A stretch of DNA of 64,000 nucleotides, taken from contig CADAUA010000003.1 of the NCBI GenBank assembly GCA_902791035.1, forward strand, positions 62,001-126,000, in the 5' to 3' direction. Origin of the DNA: an uncultured Coriobacteriaceae bacterium. GTDB taxonomy: Bacteria; Actinomycetota; Coriobacteriia; Coriobacteriales; Atopobiaceae. The position numbers were made by a program, and so were the translations under genes. This document shows positions 1 to 8,419 of the stretch, in pieces. Every line of letters starts with the position of its first letter. The first letter of the stretch is position 1. The notes under the pieces were generated by a model that was given only the letters and a program-made list of their open reading frames with translations, was not told the origin of the DNA and ran no database searches.

Positions 1-215
1 ATGCCACCGGCTACACGCGCTACGTGCGTTCCGCGGCCTATGCGGCTACGGCAGCCGGCGCGGACGGCCTGGAGATAGAGGTGCACGACAAGCCCTCCGA
101 GGCCTGGTCCGATGGCGCCCAGGCCCTCACGCCCAGCCAGTTCGCAGATGCCATGCGGCGTGTCGCGCTGATCCGCCAAGCCGTGACCGCCGACATCTCG
201 GAGGAGGATCGCTGA
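1..215 (+). CDS. aroF: DAHP synthase (3-deoxy-7-phosphoheptulonate synthase), C-terminal fragment cut by the window edge
   Basis: Only the last ~70 residues are present; the reading frame is open from the first base and ends in TGA at 213-215. The visible residues include AAGADGLEIEVHDKP and SDGAQALTPSQF, which match the end of type I-beta DAHP synthases (AAGADGLxxEVHPxPxxALSDGxQSLTPxxF). The enzyme condenses PEP and erythrose 4-phosphate, the committed step of the shikimate pathway. The stop overlaps the tyrA start by one base (TGATG), so translational coupling is likely. Any ACT or regulatory domain would lie outside the window. Confidence 0.85.
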   Translation, partial: ATGYTRYVRSAAYAATAAGADGLEIEVHDKPSEAWSDGAQALTPSQFADAMRRVALIRQAVTADISEEDR

Positions 216-1174
216 TGCCTTCCTCCCCAAGCGACAAGGACGTCCAGCTGACCCAGGTGCCCGAGGGCATCATGCCCGCAGTGCCACCCGAGCAGGCCGT
301 CTCCGTACCCGAGGGCGCCACCTTCGTCCCCGGCCGTATCGGCATCGTGTGCCTTGGCCTCATGGGCGGCTCCTTCGCACGCGCCGAGCACCTGGGCGGC
401 CACGAGGTCTATGCCTGGAACCGCACCAAGTCCACGCTCGACTTCGCCATGATCGACACGGTGGACGGCGAGCTCACCGACGAGACCATCCCCACCTGCG
501 AGCTCCTGATCCTGTCCGGCTACCCCGCCATGACCGTCGAGTGGCTGCAGGAGAAGGCCGACCTCATCTCGCCGGGCGCCATCGTCATCGACACCGTAGG
601 CGTCAAGCGGGCCATATGCGAGCAGTGCTTCCCAATCGCGGAGGGGCGCCCCTGGCATTTCGTGGGCTGCCACCCCATGGCGGGCACCCAGTATTCTGGC
701 TACGCCCACTCCAGGGCAAACATGTTCCACAACGCCCCCATGGTGGTTGTTCCGCCGGACACCCTCCAGGGCCTCGAGCGCCTCGACGTGCTGGACCGCT
801 TGGAGCGCCTCCTCTCCCCCTGCGGCTTCGGCACCTTCACCGTGACCACCGCTGCCAACCACGACGCTGTCATAGCCTTCACGTCGCAGCTGGCGCACGT
901 GGTCTCAAATGCCTACGTCAAGAGCCCCCAGGCCACGACCCACAAGGGCTTCTCCGCAGGGTCCTACAAGGACCTCACCCGCGTAGCGCGCCTCAACGCC
1001 ACCATGTGGACCGAGCTCTTCCTGGACGACGCGGACTTCCTCTCCCAGGAGATCGGTACCCTCATAGATAACCTGCAGCAGTACAAGGATGCCATCGACC
1101 AGCGCGATGCCGAGCGCCTCCACGACCTCCTCGCCGAGGGTGACCGCCGCAAGAGGGAGGTCGAGGGCAAGTGA
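215..1174 (+). CDS. tyrA: Prephenate dehydrogenase
   Basis: 319 residues. It oxidises prephenate to 4-hydroxyphenylpyruvate with NAD(P)+, the tyrosine branch, in the cytoplasm. A Rossmann nucleotide loop is seen near residues 42-54 (RIGIVCLGLMGGS), followed by the family signature FVGCHPMAGTQYSGY near 150 and a helical half with HDAVIAFTSQLAHVVSNA and FSAGSYKDLTRVARL. There is no C-terminal ACT domain. The first ~40 residues are a non-conserved Pro/Val-rich extension, so a downstream start is possible, but the ATG at 215 overlaps the aroF stop and is the coupled position. It sits second in the aromatic operon and its own stop overlaps the aroB GTG start. Confidence 0.9.
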   Translation: MPSSPSDKDVQLTQVPEGIMPAVPPEQAVSVPEGATFVPGRIGIVCLGLMGGSFARAEHLGGHEVYAWNRTKSTLDFAMIDTVDGELTDETIPTCELLILSGYPAMTVEWLQEKADLISPGAIVIDTVGVKRAICEQCFPIAEGRPWHFVGCHPMAGTQYSGYAHSRANMFHNAPMVVVPPDTLQGLERLDVLDRLERLLSPCGFGTFTVTTAANHDAVIAFTSQLAHVVSNAYVKSPQATTHKGFSAGSYKDLTRVARLNATMWTELFLDDADFLSQEIGTLIDNLQQYKDAIDQRDAERLHDLLAEGDRRKREVEGK

Positions 1175-2265
1175 GCCAGAACGCAGAGAAGCTCGTGCAC
1201 GTGGATACCCCCTCGCGAGCCTACGACGTGCACGTGGGCGTGGGCATCCTCGCCGAGGTGGGCGCCATTACCCGCGAGGCCGCGGGTGGCGAGCGTGCCT
1301 GCATCATAGCGGACTCCAACGTCTGGCCTCTCTATGGCGAGAAGGTCGTGGCCTCCCTCACCGAGGCCGGCTATGACGTGTCGCATCTGACCTTCCCGGC
1401 CGGCGAGCGGTCCAAGAACCTGAGCACGCTGGGAGACCTCCTGGAGGGCCTGGCGGGCCTCCAGCTCACGCGGGACGACGTGGTCGTGGCCATGGGCGGC
1501 GGCGTCACGGGTGACATGGCAGGCTTCGCCGCCGCCAGCTACCTGCGAGGCTGCAAGGTCGTGCAGGTGCCCACCTCGCTCCTCGCCATGGTGGACTCCT
1601 CCGTGGGCGGCAAGGTGGCCGTGGACCTCAGGGCCGGCAAGAACCTAGCGGGGGCCTTCTTCCAGCCCCGCGCTGTGGTGGCAGACGTTGCCTGCCTCAA
1701 GACCATCTCCCATGACCTGCTCACCGACTCCTGTGGCGAGGTGATCAAGCATGCCGTGCTGGCAGATGGCGCGCTCCTGGACGAGCTTGCCATCAGTCCC
1801 CTCAACGGCCCCACGCGCTCGGACGAGGAGGTCGCGACCATAGTGGCCCAGAACGTCCGGATCAAGCGGAATGTCGTGAGCGCCGACGAGGGCGAGCGGG
1901 GCCTGCGCCAGACCCTCAACCTGGGGCACACCATCGGCCACGCCATCGAGGCGGCGAGCGACTTCAGTATGGGCCACGGCTCTTGCGTGGCGGCCGGCCT
2001 CTGTTGCATGGCCCGCGCCTGCGAGGCCAAGGGCTGGACCTACCCGGATGTGGTCGAGCGCATCACGGCAGCCGTCCACGCGCACGGCCTCCCCACAAAC
2101 AGCCACATAGACCACGAGACCCTCTTCCACTACGCCACGCACGACAAGAAGCGCCACGGGGACACGATGAACATCGTCGTGCCGCGCGGGATCGAGGACG
2201 TGGTCGTGCGTCGGGTGACGTTGCCCGAGCTCCGCGAACTTATCGACCTTGGTTGCGGGGCCTAG
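1171..2265 (+). CDS. aroB: 3-dehydroquinate synthase
   Basis: 364 residues. It converts DAHP to 3-dehydroquinate with NAD+ and a divalent metal. Diagnostic stretches are the nucleotide loop MGGGVTGDMAGFAAASYLRG around residue 110, PTSLLAMVDSSVGGKVAVD just after it, and the metal-binding LNLGHTIGHAIE region around residue 250. The start is GTG inside GTGA, overlapping the tyrA stop by four bases. Only two bases separate its stop from the aroA ATG. Length and motifs are normal for the family. Confidence 0.95.
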   Translation: MSQNAEKLVHVDTPSRAYDVHVGVGILAEVGAITREAAGGERACIIADSNVWPLYGEKVVASLTEAGYDVSHLTFPAGERSKNLSTLGDLLEGLAGLQLTRDDVVVAMGGGVTGDMAGFAAASYLRGCKVVQVPTSLLAMVDSSVGGKVAVDLRAGKNLAGAFFQPRAVVADVACLKTISHDLLTDSCGEVIKHAVLADGALLDELAISPLNGPTRSDEEVATIVAQNVRIKRNVVSADEGERGLRQTLNLGHTIGHAIEAASDFSMGHGSCVAAGLCCMARACEAKGWTYPDVVERITAAVHAHGLPTNSHIDHETLFHYATHDKKRHGDTMNIVVPRGIEDVVVRRVTLPELRELIDLGCGA

Positions 2266-2267
2266 CC

Positions 2268-3569
2268 ATGGACGTGACCATCCACCCGTCTGAGCTGCAC
2301 GGCACCGTGGAGGCGGTCTCCTCCAAGTCGGAGGCCCACCGCCTGCTCATCGTGGCCGCCCTCTGCGCCGGGACGACCAACCTCGACTGCCGCACCACCT
2401 CCAAGGACATAGACGCGACTGCCGACTGCCTGCGCGCCCTTGGCGCGCGCGTCGCCCGCACCCGGACGGGCTTCCGCGTGGTACCCATACCCGGCACACC
2501 CGAGACGGACAACCTCCGTCAGGCGACCGCCGACGCCGTCCTCGACGTGGGCGAGTCCGGCTCCACCCTGCGCTTCATGCTACCCCTGGTGGCTGCCCTC
2601 GGTCGCGGCGCCTCAATCACCGGCCACGGCCGCCTGGCCGAGCGCCCCCTCTCCCCCCTCTACGAGGAGCTGGCGGCTCACGGTGCCACGCTCTCCCCCC
2701 AAGGGGCCTTCCCGCTCGATGTGTCTAGCACGGTGCGGCCCGGACGCTACACCCTTCCGGGCAACGTCTCGTCTCAGTACGTGAGCGGCCTCCTCATGGC
2801 CGCCCCTGTCATGGGCGGCCCCGTGGAGGTCGTAGTACAGAAGCCCGTGGAATCCAGGCCCTACATAGACATGACCGTTGCGGCCCTGGCCACCTTTAGC
2901 GTCCACGTAGCCTGCGAGTCAACGGCAGATGCCCTTGTCTATACGGTTGGTCCGGACGCGCCCGTCTCGCCCGGCACCGTTACCGTGGGCGGCGACTGGT
3001 CCAACTCCGCCTTCTGGCTCGCCGCAGGCGCCTTCGGTGAGAAGCCCATTACCGTGTCGGGCCTCGACCTCGCCTCCACCCAGGGAGACCGCGCCATCAT
3101 GGCGGCACTGGCCCTCCTGGGCGCAGCCGTCACTCGCGTCCACGGAAGGGTGACCGTGGAGAAGGACGACCTCAGGGCACGCACGCTCGACGTGAGGAGC
3201 TGCCCGGACCTGGTGCCGCCCCTCGCCGCCGTGGCCGCCCTCTGCCCCGGCGAGACCCGCGTCACCGGTGCGGCGCGCCTGCGACTCAAGGAGTCGGACC
3301 GCCTGCAGACTGTCTCTGCCGCGCTCGATGCCATGGGCGCGGACGTCACACCCACAGACGACGGCCTCCTGATCCGCGGTGTGGGCCAGCTTGCCGGCGG
3401 CACCGTGGATGCGGCAAACGACCACCGCATCGCCATGATGGCAGCCATCGCCGCAACCCAGGCCGCAGGTCCCACGACCATCCTGGGGGCGGAATGCGTG
3501 CAGAAGTCCTATCCGGGCTTCTTTGACGACTTCCGCGCCCTGGGCGGCCAGCTTTCCATCGCATCCTAG
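2268..3569 (+). CDS. aroA: 3-phosphoshikimate 1-carboxyvinyltransferase (EPSP synthase)
   Basis: 433 residues, starting at ATG 2268 directly after the aroB stop. The open frame extends upstream antisense to nothing useful, and that extension has no EPSP synthase similarity. The enzyme transfers the enolpyruvyl group of PEP to shikimate 3-phosphate. Family features are SSKSEAHRLLI near the N-terminus, the ESGSTLRFMLPL loop (usually NSGTTxR), RLKESDRLQT and NDHRIAMM near the C-terminus. The S-for-A/T change in the GSTLR loop is within known variation; glyphosate sensitivity cannot be decided from this alone. An 8-base gap leads to aroC. Confidence 0.95.
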   Translation: MDVTIHPSELHGTVEAVSSKSEAHRLLIVAALCAGTTNLDCRTTSKDIDATADCLRALGARVARTRTGFRVVPIPGTPETDNLRQATADAVLDVGESGSTLRFMLPLVAALGRGASITGHGRLAERPLSPLYEELAAHGATLSPQGAFPLDVSSTVRPGRYTLPGNVSSQYVSGLLMAAPVMGGPVEVVVQKPVESRPYIDMTVAALATFSVHVACESTADALVYTVGPDAPVSPGTVTVGGDWSNSAFWLAAGAFGEKPITVSGLDLASTQGDRAIMAALALLGAAVTRVHGRVTVEKDDLRARTLDVRSCPDLVPPLAAVAALCPGETRVTGAARLRLKESDRLQTVSAALDAMGADVTPTDDGLLIRGVGQLAGGTVDAANDHRIAMMAAIAATQAAGPTTILGAECVQKSYPGFFDDFRALGGQLSIAS

Positions 3570-3577
3570 GAGCCACA

Positions 3578-4711
3578 ATGCCTTCCACCATGGGAACCGC
3601 ACTCAAGCTAACGCTCTTCGGCCAGTCCCACTCCGAGGCCGTGGGCTGCGTCGTGGAGGGGTTGCCCTCGGGATTCGTCGTGGACCGGGAGGAGCTCAGC
3701 CGCTTCATGGCACGGCGAGCCCCCGGCCAGGGCGTCTGGACCACGCCCCGCAAGGAGGCCGACGAGCCCCGGATCGTGGGCGGCCTCAACCCCCTGGGTG
3801 CGACCTGCGGCGCGCCCCTTGCGGTGGTGATAGAGAACACCAACACCCGGTCCCACGACTACGACAACCTCATGGCAGTGCCCCGTCCGGGGCATGCGGA
3901 CTTCACCGCCTGGTCCAAGTGGCACGGCAACCAGGACGTCCCCGGCGGCGGGCACTTCTCTGCGCGTCTGACGGCGCCGCTCTGTGCCGCGGGGGGCATA
4001 GCCCTCCAGATGCTCGCCTCCAAGGGGGTACGCGTGCGCGCCCACCTCTGCCAGGTGGGGTCTGCCCTCGACGAACGCTTCGACGCCCTGGACAACTCCC
4101 CCGCGGCCCAAGCTCACCTGGCGGCCCAGATGGAGGCGGTGGGCGCCACGTCCGTGCTGCCCACCGTCGACCCTGCCGCCTCCGAGGCCATGCTGGCCCA
4201 GATCGACGCGGCCCGCAGAGACCTGGACTCCGTGGGCGGTGCCATCGAGTGCGTTGCCACGGGGCTTCCCGCAGGCATCGGGTCGCCCATGTTCGACGGC
4301 ATGGAGAACACCATAGCCCGCGCGGCCTTTGGAATCCCCGCCGTCAAGGCAATCGAGTTCGGCCGCGGCTTCGAGGTGGCAGGGCTTCTGGGCCACGAGA
4401 ACAACGACCCCTACCAGGTGCGTGCGGGCTCGTGCGTCCCCACCACGAACAACGCGGGAGGGATCCTCGGCGGCATCACATCAGGTGCCCCCCTCCTCTT
4501 CCGCCTGGCCGTCAAGCCCACGTCGAGCATCGCGCGGCCCCAGCAGTCGGTAGAGCTGACCACCATGCAGCCAGCCGAGCTCCAGGTGCATGGCCGCCAC
4601 GACCCCTGCGTCGTACCGCGCGCCGTCCCCGTGGTAGAGGCGGTCTGCGCCTTGGCCATCCTGGACTCCTGGCTCGCCTGGCCTCCCGAGGGCCAACCCT
4701 TCGAGCTCTAG
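3578..4711 (+). CDS. aroC: Chorismate synthase
   Basis: 377 residues. It catalyses anti-1,4-elimination of phosphate from EPSP using reduced FMN. The N-terminal signature is LTLFGQSHSEAVG (more often GxSHG), followed by RPGHADFTAWSKW, GGGHFSARLTAP and the C-terminal PTTNNAGGILGGITSG. The GGGHFSxRLTAP form is the one common in Firmicutes and Bacteroidetes rather than the enterobacterial GGGRxSxRET. The gene lies between aroA and pheA in the operon with a normal start after a short AGGAG-like site. Confidence 0.93.
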   Translation: MPSTMGTALKLTLFGQSHSEAVGCVVEGLPSGFVVDREELSRFMARRAPGQGVWTTPRKEADEPRIVGGLNPLGATCGAPLAVVIENTNTRSHDYDNLMAVPRPGHADFTAWSKWHGNQDVPGGGHFSARLTAPLCAAGGIALQMLASKGVRVRAHLCQVGSALDERFDALDNSPAAQAHLAAQMEAVGATSVLPTVDPAASEAMLAQIDAARRDLDSVGGAIECVATGLPAGIGSPMFDGMENTIARAAFGIPAVKAIEFGRGFEVAGLLGHENNDPYQVRAGSCVPTTNNAGGILGGITSGAPLLFRLAVKPTSSIARPQQSVELTTMQPAELQVHGRHDPCVVPRAVPVVEAVCALAILDSWLAWPPEGQPFEL

Positions 4712-4736
4712 CACCAACCCGAGAGAAGGAACCCAC

Positions 4737-5882
4737 ATGCAGGACCTCAAGGACATCCGCAAGAGGATCGACGATATAGACACGACCATCAGCACCCTCT
4801 TCGAGGAGCGCATGGCCTGCGCTGGCCAGGTGGCCGAGTACAAGCGTGGCACAGGCAAGCCCGTCTACGACGCCGCCCGCGAGCGCGACAACATCCAGCG
4901 AGCGTCGGACCGCGTGGCACCGGAGCGCGCCCACTATGCCGCCGTTCTGGAGTCCCTTCTCATGGAGGCCTCCCGCGACCAGCAGTACCGCCAGCTTGGA
5001 ATGAGCAGCGACTCCGCGACCGTGGTCGCGGCGGCCCTGGCCTCCCAGCCGCCCTACTTCCCCGAGCGTGCCTTCGTGGCCTGCCAGGGCGTGGAGGGCG
5101 CCTACGCCCAGATAGCCGTGGACAGGCTCTTCAAGCACGCGAACATCGCCTACTTCGAGAACTGGGAGAACGTCTTCGAGGCCGTGGAGCGCGGCGTCTG
5201 CAAATTCGGCGTCCTGCCCATAGAGAACTCCACGGCGGGCTCGGTGAACCACGTCTTCGACCTCATGATGCAGCACGACTTCCACATCGTCCGCACCTGC
5301 CGGCTCAAGATAGACCACAACCTACTGGTCAAGCCCGGCACCCGCAAGGAGGACGTCCACATCGTCTACAGCCACCAGCAGGCAATCAGCCAGTGCGCGG
5401 ACTACCTGGCCCAGTTCAAGAACGTGCGTGTGCACGTCACGGAGAACACCGCCATGGCGGCCCAGATGGTAGCCGAGTCCGACCGCGCGGACGTGGCGGC
5501 GCTTGCCTCGGCCAGCTGTGCCGAGCTCTACGGCCTGGACGTCGCGGACCGCACCGTACAGGACATGAAGAACAACTACACCCGCTTTGCCTGCATCGCC
5601 AAGGACCTGACCATCTACCCCGGGGCCGACAGGTCCACCCTCATGATCGCCACCCGCCACGAGCCAGGTGCCCTCTACAAGGTCCTCGCCCGCTTCTATG
5701 CCCTGGACATTAACATCGTCAAGTTGGAGAGCCGCCCCATCCCCGAGCGCGAGTTCGACTTCATGTTCTACTTCGACGTGGACTGCCCAGCCGCGGCACC
5801 GGAGTTCCAGACCCTCATGAACTCCCTCACCGACGTCTGCGAGGAGTTCCGCTACCTGGGCTCCTACTCGGAGATCATCTGA
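4737..5882 (+). CDS. pheA: Bifunctional chorismate mutase / prephenate dehydratase
   Basis: 381 residues. Residues ~1-85 form an all-helical AroQ-class chorismate mutase (IRKRIDDIDTTI at the N-terminus, then a Tyr-Lys segment). Residues ~100-280 are the prephenate dehydratase domain, with FGVLPIENSTAGSVNHVF and the catalytic TRF triplet in NNYTRFACI. Residues ~295-380 are an ACT domain containing the phenylalanine-binding ESRP motif, so feedback inhibition by phenylalanine is expected. The preceding site AGAAGGAACCC is a good ribosome site. The TGA stop overlaps the next ATG by one base (TGATGG). Confidence 0.93.
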   Translation: MQDLKDIRKRIDDIDTTISTLFEERMACAGQVAEYKRGTGKPVYDAARERDNIQRASDRVAPERAHYAAVLESLLMEASRDQQYRQLGMSSDSATVVAAALASQPPYFPERAFVACQGVEGAYAQIAVDRLFKHANIAYFENWENVFEAVERGVCKFGVLPIENSTAGSVNHVFDLMMQHDFHIVRTCRLKIDHNLLVKPGTRKEDVHIVYSHQQAISQCADYLAQFKNVRVHVTENTAMAAQMVAESDRADVAALASASCAELYGLDVADRTVQDMKNNYTRFACIAKDLTIYPGADRSTLMIATRHEPGALYKVLARFYALDINIVKLESRPIPEREFDFMFYFDVDCPAAAPEFQTLMNSLTDVCEEFRYLGSYSEII

Positions 5883-7168
5883 TGGCCGCCCTGCAGCTGG
5901 AGGGCCTTGCCCCCTATGGGCTCCTGGGCAGTAAGTTGGGCCACAGCTGGTCGCCCCAGATCCACGCACGGCTGGGCACCACCCCCTACGTCCTGCACGA
6001 GCTGGAGCCAGACCAGGTAGGAGCCTTCGTGCGCAGGGGCGACTGGCTGGGTCTCAACGTCACCATCCCCTACAAGTCGGATGCCGCCCGCCTGGCAGAC
6101 GAGCGCAGCCCCCGCGTCGAGCGGCTCGGAGTCGCGAACACCCTCATGCGCCGCCCTGACGGCACCATCTACGCCGAGAACACCGACGTGCTGGGCTTCT
6201 CCTTCATGCTCGACCGTCTGTGCAGGCAGTCCCTGGGCGGACCTGCGTCCGAAGTGCTCCCGGGCCGTCCGGCACTTGTCCTTGGCAGCGGCGGCGCATC
6301 GCAGGCAGTCCAGGCGGCCCTCGCGGACATAGGCGTACCGGTCACGGCGATCTCCCGTACGGGGAGGGACGACTACGCGAGCATCCCCACCCGCCACGCC
6401 GACGCCGAGCTCATCGTGAACACGACACCCGTAGGAATGTTCCCTAAGTGCCCGGCATCACCCCTTACGGACGAGACGCTGGCCAGTCTCCCCCACCTGC
6501 AGGCCATCCTCGACGTCGTGTACAACCCCCGCCGCACCGGGATCTGCCTCCAGGCCGAGCGGTTGGGCATCCCCTGGGCAAGCGGGCTCGGCATGCTCGT
6601 CTCGCAGGCCTGGTACTCCTCAGGCCTCTGGCAGGGTCGCAGCCTGGACGAGGCCCTGGTGGAGGCCATAGAGCGGCGGATATCCAGCCAGACCCAGAAC
6701 GTCATACTCCTGGGCATGCCGGGTGTGGGCAAGACCACGACCGGCCGTGCCCTGGCCCGCATGCTTGGCCGACCCTTCGTGGACATCGACGCCGCGATTC
6801 AGGCCGAGGAGGGCCTACCCGCAGGCGACATCATCCGCACGCGGGGTGAGGCGGCCTTCCGAGAGGTCGAGACGCGCGTGACGGCCACCTACGGGGCCCG
6901 CTCCGGACTCGTCATCGCCTGTGGCGGGGGCGTCGTGACGCGTCAGCGCAACTTTCCACTCCTCCACCAGAACGGGACGATCGTCCTTCTCCAGCGGCCC
7001 CTCGACCAGCTCGGCACCAGCGGGAGGCCCGTGTCCCAGGCGAAGGGCGTGCAGAGGCTGGCCGAAGAGAGGATGCCGGCCTATCACGCATGGGCAGACG
7101 TAGAGGTCTCCTGCACCGGTACACCCACGGGCGATGCCGACCTTATCCGCGGGCTTCTTGGCCTCTGA
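5882..7168 (+). CDS. aroEK: Shikimate dehydrogenase - shikimate kinase fusion
   Basis: 428 residues in one uninterrupted frame. Residues 1-~260 are AroE: LGSKLGHSWSPQIH substrate loop, NVTIPYK with the catalytic lysine, ENTDVLGF with the catalytic aspartate, VLGSGGASQAVQAAL cofactor loop and IVNTTPVGMFP. Residues ~275-428 are AroK: Walker A GMPGVGKTT, VDIDAAI, RGEAAFREVE and GGGVV. The two steps are separated by none in the pathway (dehydroshikimate to shikimate to shikimate 3-phosphate), so the fusion may favour channelling or simply fix stoichiometry. The kinase half is complete but compact. The stop at 7166-7168 is followed by a 224 bp gap before the AroQ fusion gene. Confidence 0.92.
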   Translation: MAALQLEGLAPYGLLGSKLGHSWSPQIHARLGTTPYVLHELEPDQVGAFVRRGDWLGLNVTIPYKSDAARLADERSPRVERLGVANTLMRRPDGTIYAENTDVLGFSFMLDRLCRQSLGGPASEVLPGRPALVLGSGGASQAVQAALADIGVPVTAISRTGRDDYASIPTRHADAELIVNTTPVGMFPKCPASPLTDETLASLPHLQAILDVVYNPRRTGICLQAERLGIPWASGLGMLVSQAWYSSGLWQGRSLDEALVEAIERRISSQTQNVILLGMPGVGKTTTGRALARMLGRPFVDIDAAIQAEEGLPAGDIIRTRGEAAFREVETRVTATYGARSGLVIACGGGVVTRQRNFPLLHQNGTIVLLQRPLDQLGTSGRPVSQAKGVQRLAEERMPAYHAWADVEVSCTGTPTGDADLIRGLLGL

Positions 7169-7392
7169 GAGACCCAACCGCTAGGCGCCTGCATCCCTAC
7201 GTCCAACCGAAACACGCCCGACCTAAACGTCCACTTACGAATAGGAGCCCCTCGTCCACCAGATTCACACGCGCGTAATCCACTCGCGGCACCACCAGCC
7301 CCTAGACTGGGCACAGGACAAACCTAAACGGGACTCCAGCGCTGGGTAGAGACGGGGCTCTATCTGCCGAGAGGATGAGAAGGTAAAAGCAG
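7169..7392 (+). other. 224 bp intergenic region before the EIIB-AroQ gene
   Basis: This breaks the otherwise gapless aromatic operon. No coding frame, strong terminator or convincing sigma-70 promoter was recognised. The only clear signal is the ribosome site GAGAAGG at 7377-7383 ahead of the ATG at 7393. The gap is long enough to hold an independent promoter for the downstream fusion gene, but none can be pointed to with confidence. Confidence 0.4.
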
Positions 7393-8340
7393 ATGGATGA
7401 GCAGGACATCGCCAACCAGGTGCTCGGGGCCGTCGGAGGAAAGGCCAACGTCATTGGCAACGACATCTGCATGACGAGGCTTCGAATCCTCATGAACGAT
7501 CCCGCACAGGCAGACATACCCACGCTCACACAGATTTCCGGCGTCCTCGGCATCGTGCGCCGCGGCACGCGCAGCATCGAGGTGGTGTTCGGCCCTGGCC
7601 GCGTGGAGGGGGTGCATGACGAGCTCGCCCACCTGACGGGGGTGGATGGCACGGACCGGGCTCTGCTTGACCTGGGACGCGAATCCGTTCACCCCATGAA
7701 CGTGCAGATCAACGGCAGCATCAACTCCACCAAGGAGGCCACCCCCGTGAAGACCACACGACGCCAGCCCAACGAGGAGGAGCTCAGCGAGCTCTCCCAG
7801 CTACTCGACTCCGACCTCCTTAAGGACGATCCGTCAACTGACGACCCATCGGAGGACTTCGAAGACGATGACGAGCCCACCGTGCATGGGCCTGGCCTGC
7901 GGGTGCTCGTGATCAATGGCCCCAACATAAACATGTTGGGCGTCCGCGAGCCCCAGATCTACGGCACCAAGGGCTACGAGGCCCTTCTGGCCCTCTGCAA
8001 GCAGGCGGCAGCCGACGCGGGCTTCTCGGAGTGCATCTGCTACCAGTCCAACCATGAGGGCGACCTCGTAGATGCCATCCAGGACGCCTTCGGGACCTTT
8101 GACGGCATCGTCATCAACCCCGCCGCCTACACCCACACCTCGGTGGCCCTTCTCGACGCGGCCAAGGCCGTCAAGCTGCCCATAGTGGAGGTCCACATCT
8201 CCAAGATCGACGAGCGCGAGGAGTTCCGCCAGGTCTCCTACATCCGCGACGCCTGCTTCGAGACCGTGACCGGCATGGGCATCGAAGGATATCGCAAGGC
8301 CATCTTCGACCTCTACGACCACATCGCCAGCCAGCAATAG
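7393..8340 (+). CDS. aroQ: PTS EIIB-like domain fused to type II 3-dehydroquinate dehydratase
   Basis: 315 residues. Residues ~169-315 are a complete type II dehydroquinase, which removes water from 3-dehydroquinate. It keeps the flexible-loop Arg185 and Tyr190 (MLGVREPQIYG), Asn242 and His248 (INPAAYTHTS) and His268 (VEVHIS). Residues ~3-83 are unexpected: GGKANV, then DICMTRLR with Cys26, then ISGVLGIV and VVFGPGRVEGVHDEL. These match, in order, the glucose/beta-glucoside-type PTS EIIB fold, in which the Cys in CxTRLR is phosphorylated. A ~85-residue acidic, Ser/Asp/Glu-rich linker joins the halves. No ribosome site supports an internal start, so both parts should be one polypeptide. Dehydroquinase activity is secure; a regulatory or phosphoacceptor role for the EIIB part is inference. 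Confidence 0.9.
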   Translation: MDEQDIANQVLGAVGGKANVIGNDICMTRLRILMNDPAQADIPTLTQISGVLGIVRRGTRSIEVVFGPGRVEGVHDELAHLTGVDGTDRALLDLGRESVHPMNVQINGSINSTKEATPVKTTRRQPNEEELSELSQLLDSDLLKDDPSTDDPSEDFEDDDEPTVHGPGLRVLVINGPNINMLGVREPQIYGTKGYEALLALCKQAAADAGFSECICYQSNHEGDLVDAIQDAFGTFDGIVINPAAYTHTSVALLDAAKAVKLPIVEVHISKIDEREEFRQVSYIRDACFETVTGMGIEGYRKAIFDLYDHIASQQ

Positions 8341-8361
8341 GCCAAGTCACCACAAACAAGC

Positions 8362-8397
8362 ACTCCCCTGATGCCCAGTTCCCAGCACCAGGGGAGT
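8362..8397. repeat. Hairpin, variant of the dispersed AGTAC/GTACT palindrome family
   Basis: Arms ACTCCCCTG (8362-8370) and CAGGGGAGT (8389-8397) are perfectly complementary, extended by TGC/GCA after one mismatch. It lies between convergent aroQ (+) and the cyclo-ligase gene (-), so it may act as a terminator for either. Its half-site CACCAGGGGAGTAC is the same as the copy at 31925-31957, but here the arms are arranged so that the AGT ends face outward. Confidence 0.6.
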
Positions 8398-8419
8398 ACC
8401 CATTTATCCCTAAAGTACC

